DNA from: Acidobacteriota bacterium
GTDB taxonomy: Bacteria; Actinomycetota; Actinomycetes; Actinomycetales; Micrococcaceae
Length of the DNA: 9,098 nucleotides
Direction of reading: 5' to 3'
Assembly (NCBI GenBank): GCA_019352125.1
Contig: JABBNV010000100.1
Location: 1 to 9,098, forward strand
In this document: piece after piece, positions 6,684 through 9,098 of the stretch
Position numbering within the stretch: the first letter of the stretch is position 1
Layout of the letters: the number at the start of each line of letters is the position of its first letter
Position numbers and translations under genes: made by a program
The notes under the pieces: model-generated
The model's database searches: none
The model's input: the letters and a program-made list of their open reading frames with translations, nothing else
What the model was told of the DNA's origin: nothing

Positions 6684-7280
6684 CTAGCGGACCGGCAACG
6701 TGCGTGGTTTGAAATCCGGTCGCTGCGCCTCAAAGGCCGTAATCTCGGACTCATGCCGCAGGGTGAGTCCAATGTCATCCAGACCTTCAAGCAGGCGCCA
6801 GCGGGTGTAATCGTCAATCTCAAACGGTGCCGTCACCGAGTCGCACACCACGGTTTTGGACGCGAGGTCCACAGTAATTTCGGTACCGGGTGCGTTTTCG
6901 AGCACCTTCCAGATCAATTCGATGTCGTCTTGAGCGAGCTGCGCCGTTAGGAGACCTTGCTTGCCGGAATTGCCGCGGAAGATATCCCCAAAGCGTGCGG
7001 AAAGCACCACGCGGAAGCCGTAGTCTTTCAAGGCCCATACCGCGTGTTCACGCGAGGATCCCGTGCCAAAGTCCGGGCCCGCCACCAACACCGTTCCGGC
7101 GTCAAACGGCTTTTGGTTCAAAATAAAGTCCGGGTTCCTGCGCCAGGCCGCAAAGAGCGCGTCCTCAAAACCCGTGCGAGTAATTCTCTTGAGGTACACG
7201 GCCGGGATGATCTGGTCCGTGTCCACATTGGATGCCCGCAGCGGAACGCCAATGCCGGTGTGTGTGCTGATCTTTTCCAT
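6684..7280 (-). CDS. leuD: 3-isopropylmalate dehydratase small subunit LeuD
   Basis: Small subunit of isopropylmalate isomerase, which pairs with LeuC to turn 2-isopropylmalate into 3-isopropylmalate in leucine synthesis. The 198 residues are typical. Visible: the N-terminal NVDTDQIIPAVYLKRI (18-33), the swivel-domain signature GPDFGTGSSREHAVWAL (68-84) and ARFGDIFRGNSGKQGLL (95-111). Many LeuD proteins have GCGSSREHA; the Thr at residue 73 is the form I know from actinobacteria, so it is not a defect. ATG 7280 is supported by AGGAG eight to nine bases upstream, placed beside the leuC stop. It follows leuC by nine bases and is surely co-transcribed with it. Identity is secure. Confidence 0.97.
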   Translation of the reverse strand: MEKISTHTGIGVPLRASNVDTDQIIPAVYLKRITRTGFEDALFAAWRRNPDFILNQKPFDAGTVLVAGPDFGTGSSREHAVWALKDYGFRVVLSARFGDIFRGNSGKQGLLTAQLAQDDIELIWKVLENAPGTEITVDLASKTVVCDSVTAPFEIDDYTRWRLLEGLDDIGLTLRHESEITAFEAQRPDFKPRTLPVR

Positions 7281-7289
7281 GCTGAGCTC

Positions 7290-8834
7290 CTAGGCCACGT
7301 GCTGTGCAGAGTTGGGAGTTACGTTGGCGCTGCTGGTCTGGACGATGCCGGCATACGGGCCGTCCAACGGGTCAAGATCGCTGGGCGAACTCAGAGTTCC
7401 GCGAACGGCGGTTGCGGCCGCCACCACCGGGGACACCAGGTGGGTTCGCCCGCCCTTGCCCTGCCGGCCCTCGAAGTTCCGGTTCGATGTTGAAGCGCAG
7501 CGCTCCCCCGGTTCCAGCTGGTCCGGGTTCATGCCCAGGCACATGGAGCACCCAGCAAATCGCCATTCAGCCCCAAAATCTATGAAGACCTTGTCCAAGC
7601 CTTCTGCTTCGGCGTCCAGTCGGACCCGTGCGGAGCCCGGCACCACCAGCATGCGAATGTTCGGATCCTTGGTGCGCCCGCGAATAATATCCGCAGCCGC
7701 GCGCAAATCCTCCACGCGCGAGTTGGTGCACGAACCCAAAAAGACTGTATCCACGCGAATGTCTTTCATGCGTGTGCCGGGTTCCAAATCCATGTACGTG
7801 AGCGCGCGCTCCGCAGAGGACTTGGCGTTTTCGTCCCCGAATTCCTCGGGGTAAGGGACGTTTCCGGACAAGGAGACACCCTGGCCCGGGTTGGTGCCCC
7901 AGGTGACGAACGGCTCCAGAGTATCCGCGTCCAGGTCAACTTCCGCGTCGAAGGTAGCGTCGTCGTCCGTCTTCAGCGTTTCCCAATACGCCAACGCCGC
8001 ATCCCAATCAGCGCCGGTAGGAGCGTGTGCCCGGCCGCGCAAGAATTCATAGGTGGTCTCGTCCGGCGCAATCATTCCCGCGCGAGCACCGGCCTCAATG
8101 GACATGTTGCAGATGGTCATCCGCGCCTCCATGGACAGCGCCCGGATAGCTGACCCGCGGTACTCGAGCACATATCCCTGGCCGCCACCGGTCCCAATCT
8201 TGGCAATAACGGCCAAAATAATATCCTTGGAGGTCACACCGGGGCGCAGCGTTCCATTGACGTTGATGGCCATCGTCTTGAACGGCTTGAGCGGCAGCGT
8301 CTGCGTTGCCATCACGTGTTCCACCTCGGAGGTGCCGATCCCAAAGGCTAGCGCTCCCACGGCTCCGTGCGTGGACGTGTGCGAATCCCCACACACCACC
8401 GTCATACCAGGCTGCGTCAGGCCCAGCTGGGGGCCCACCACGTGAACAATGCCCTGTTCAGCGTCGCCCAATGAATGCAACCGCACGCCAAATTCCTTGC
8501 AGTTGGCCCGCAGGGTATTAATCTGCGTGCGGCTGGTGGGATCCGCAATCGGCTGGTCAATGGCCAGCGTCGGGGTGTTGTGATCCTCCGTCGCAATAGT
8601 CAGATCCGCGCGGCGCAGTTGGCGGCCAGTCAACCGCAGCCCCTCAAAAGCCTGAGGGCTCGTGACCTCATGCAGCAGATGCAGGTCAATGTAGAGCAGA
8701 TCCGGCTGGGCAGCTTCGCCAAGACCCGTGCCCTTACTAACAATGTGATCCGCCCAGACTTTTTCGGCCAAAGTGCGGGGCTTTTGCGCTGTTTGGGTGG
8801 CTTGTGGTGCTTGTGGTGTGGTTGCCTCAGTCAC
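7290..8834 (-). CDS. leuC: 3-isopropylmalate dehydratase large subunit LeuC
   Basis: Large catalytic subunit of isopropylmalate isomerase, an aconitase-family enzyme with a [4Fe-4S] cluster. The cluster ligands are visible as Cys369 in FLGSCTNSR and Cys429/Cys432 in AGCSMCLGMNPDQ. Other aconitase motifs are ATEDHNTPT (81-89), VCGDSHTSTHGAVGALAFGIGTSEVEHVMATQ (147-178) and NRNFEGRQGKGGRTHLVSP (451-469). At 514 residues it exceeds the usual ~470: about 20 polar N-terminal residues (Thr, Gln, Pro, Ala-rich) precede the conserved RTLAEKVW, and about 25 residues extend the C-terminus. The GTG start at 8834 is supported by GGAAGGGAG six to fourteen bases upstream; a start nearer RTLAEKVW would need no extension, but I see no better site. 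It leads leuCD and faces the IclR-type regulator across 143 bp. Identity is secure. Confidence 0.97.
   Translation of the reverse strand: MTEATTPQAPQATQTAQKPRTLAEKVWADHIVSKGTGLGEAAQPDLLYIDLHLLHEVTSPQAFEGLRLTGRQLRRADLTIATEDHNTPTLAIDQPIADPTSRTQINTLRANCKEFGVRLHSLGDAEQGIVHVVGPQLGLTQPGMTVVCGDSHTSTHGAVGALAFGIGTSEVEHVMATQTLPLKPFKTMAINVNGTLRPGVTSKDIILAVIAKIGTGGGQGYVLEYRGSAIRALSMEARMTICNMSIEAGARAGMIAPDETTYEFLRGRAHAPTGADWDAALAYWETLKTDDDATFDAEVDLDADTLEPFVTWGTNPGQGVSLSGNVPYPEEFGDENAKSSAERALTYMDLEPGTRMKDIRVDTVFLGSCTNSRVEDLRAAADIIRGRTKDPNIRMLVVPGSARVRLDAEAEGLDKVFIDFGAEWRFAGCSMCLGMNPDQLEPGERCASTSNRNFEGRQGKGGRTHLVSPVVAAATAVRGTLSSPSDLDPLDGPYAGIVQTSSANVTPNSAQHVA
8801..8818. repeat. 9-bp perfect tandem repeat in leuC 5' end
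   Basis: CTTGTGGTG occurs twice in tandem on the plus strand. It encodes Pro-Gln-Ala twice in the polar N-terminal extension of LeuC. The unit length is a multiple of three, so copy-number change would keep the frame. Confidence 0.8.
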
Positions 8835-8896
8835 AGCCAGCTCCCTTCCATGGGCGGGGCACCGGTAGTGGCGCTCACCGCAATTTCTACTCTTCT

Positions 8897-8912
8897 TGAT
8901 TCTAGAGAATCA
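8897..8912. promoter_or_regulatory. Perfect palindrome, candidate leuC operator
   Basis: TGATTCT-AG-AGAATCA has two perfect 7-base arms and a 2-base spacer. It covers the TAGAAT box proposed as the leuC -10, so a bound dimer would block leuCD transcription. A further GAATCA half-site lies at 8935-8940, 28 bases from the matching half. The obvious binder is the adjacent IclR-family protein, but I have not matched the site to a published consensus. Confidence 0.5.
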
Positions 8913-8940
8913 GGACGGGCCCCGTTCCGCCAGCGAATCA

Positions 8941-8955
8941 ATTTGCATCTCAAAT
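8941..8955. promoter_or_regulatory. ATTTG-N5-CAAAT inverted repeat over regulator -35
   Basis: The five-base arms ATTTG and CAAAT flank CATCT and overlap the proposed -35 (8943-8948) of the IclR regulator gene. It could be a site for autoregulation. It is short and could arise by chance. Confidence 0.25.
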
Positions 8956-8977
8956 AATGAGACGGCAATATCATCCT

Positions 8978-9098
8978 ATGGACAATTCTAGCGGTGTTGG
9001 AGTCATCGACAAGGCGGCCCAAGTACTTGACGCTCTGGAGGCCGGGCCCACCACACTGGCGCAGTTGGTGGCCACCACTGGCCTGGCCCGCCCCACGG
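8978..9098 (+). CDS. ndgR: IclR-family regulator (NdgR/LtbR type), 5' end only
   Basis: Only the first 40 codons are in the window, running off the right edge. They read MDNSSGVGVIDKAAQVLDAL followed by EAGPTTLAQLVATTGLARPT, the start of the winged helix-turn-helix of IclR regulators: a first helix (GVIDKAAQVLDAL), then TLAQLVATTGLARPT leading into the recognition helix. From memory this opening matches the actinobacterial NdgR/LtbR proteins that control leuCD and other amino-acid genes. The divergent position next to leuC supports this. ATG 8978 is preferred because homologs begin MDNSSGVGV; an in-frame ATG at 8957 would add seven residues. No clear binding site precedes 8978, and a -10-like CAATAT six bases upstream suggests a leaderless mRNA. 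Confidence 0.85.
   Translation, partial: MDNSSGVGVIDKAAQVLDALEAGPTTLAQLVATTGLARPT

Larger units (their letters stand above)
8835..8977. promoter_or_regulatory. Divergent leuC / IclR regulator control region
   Basis: These 143 bp carry both promoters. For leuC (minus strand) the best -10 is TAGAAT (8904 to 8899), lying within the 16-bp palindrome; the hexamer 17 bases upstream, GAACGG, is a poor -35. This gives a leader of roughly 60 bases. For the regulator (plus strand) TTGCAT (8943-8948) and CAATAT (8966-8971) are separated by 17 bp, and the -10 lies six bases before the ATG. The palindromes listed separately overlap these elements. Known NdgR/LtbR regulators control leuCD from such a divergent region; operator assignment here is inferred. 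Confidence 0.55.

Noticed and set aside
6455..6823. 122-codon minus-strand frame spanning the leuD-murA gap
   Set aside because: It starts inside leuD and ends inside murA in another frame, and its translation resembles no known protein; the gap is better read as regulatory.
8835..8977. Leucine attenuator or T-box leader for leuC
   Set aside because: No run of Leu codons, no terminator/antiterminator pair and no T-box-like sequence are visible; the leader is only about 60 bases if the proposed promoter is right.
8831..9022. 63-codon minus-strand frame across the leuC/regulator region
   Set aside because: As a full frame it begins inside the regulator gene and covers both promoters. Only its last codons near the leuC start are of possible interest, noted separately.
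1..9098. Mobile element, CRISPR array, defence or phage system
   Set aside because: All complete genes are recognised core genes apart from one lipoprotein; no transposase, integrase, regular repeat array, tRNA or composition break was seen.

Overview
The window reads as core chromosome of a moderately GC-rich actinobacterium (57-58% G+C in the three 60-base lines I counted). Protein style and gene order fit Micrococcaceae (Arthrobacter/Renibacterium-like); I cannot fix the genus. Actinobacterial marks are GTG and TTG starts, 4-base stop/start overlaps, probable leaderless mRNAs, a LeuD with Gly-Thr-Gly where many bacteria have Gly-Cys-Gly, and an IclR regulator (NdgR/LtbR type) divergent from leuC. 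As I recall the M. tuberculosis map, the frame of the region (DAK2 protein, thiL, reverse-facing small secreted protein, ddl, gpsA, leuD, leuC, IclR regulator) matches Rv2975c-Rv2989. Here murA and plsC sit between leuD and gpsA.

Layout, left to right. 1-649 (minus): 5' part of a DAK2-domain (FakA/DhaL-like) kinase running off the left edge. 639-1640 (minus): thiL. 1641-1707: a 67-bp divergent promoter region. 1708-2220 (plus): a DUF3515-type lipoprotein. 2242-3369, 3366-4421, 4418-5188 and 5200-6537 (all minus): ddl, gpsA, plsC and murA, transcribed in the order murA-plsC-gpsA-ddl with an 11-bp gap and then two 4-base overlaps. 6538-6683: a 146-bp non-coding region with several inverted repeats. 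6684-7280 and 7290-8834 (minus): leuD and leuC. 8835-8977: a 143-bp divergent regulatory region with a perfect 16-bp palindrome. 8978-9098 (plus): start of the IclR regulator, cut by the right edge.

How the genes fit together. LeuC and LeuD form isopropylmalate isomerase, and the divergent regulator probably controls them. The central operon serves the envelope: MurA starts peptidoglycan precursor synthesis, Ddl makes D-Ala-D-Ala, GpsA makes sn-glycerol-3-phosphate and PlsC acylates lysophosphatidate. The DAK2 protein may add acyl-phosphate supply if it is a true FakA. ThiL makes thiamine diphosphate.

I found no mobile element, CRISPR array, RNA gene, phage gene or defence system. The less ordinary signals are in non-coding DNA: the leuC/regulator palindrome, the paired hairpins ahead of murA, and the repeated -10-like box placed 6 bases before three start codons. 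No convincing undescribed system is present.
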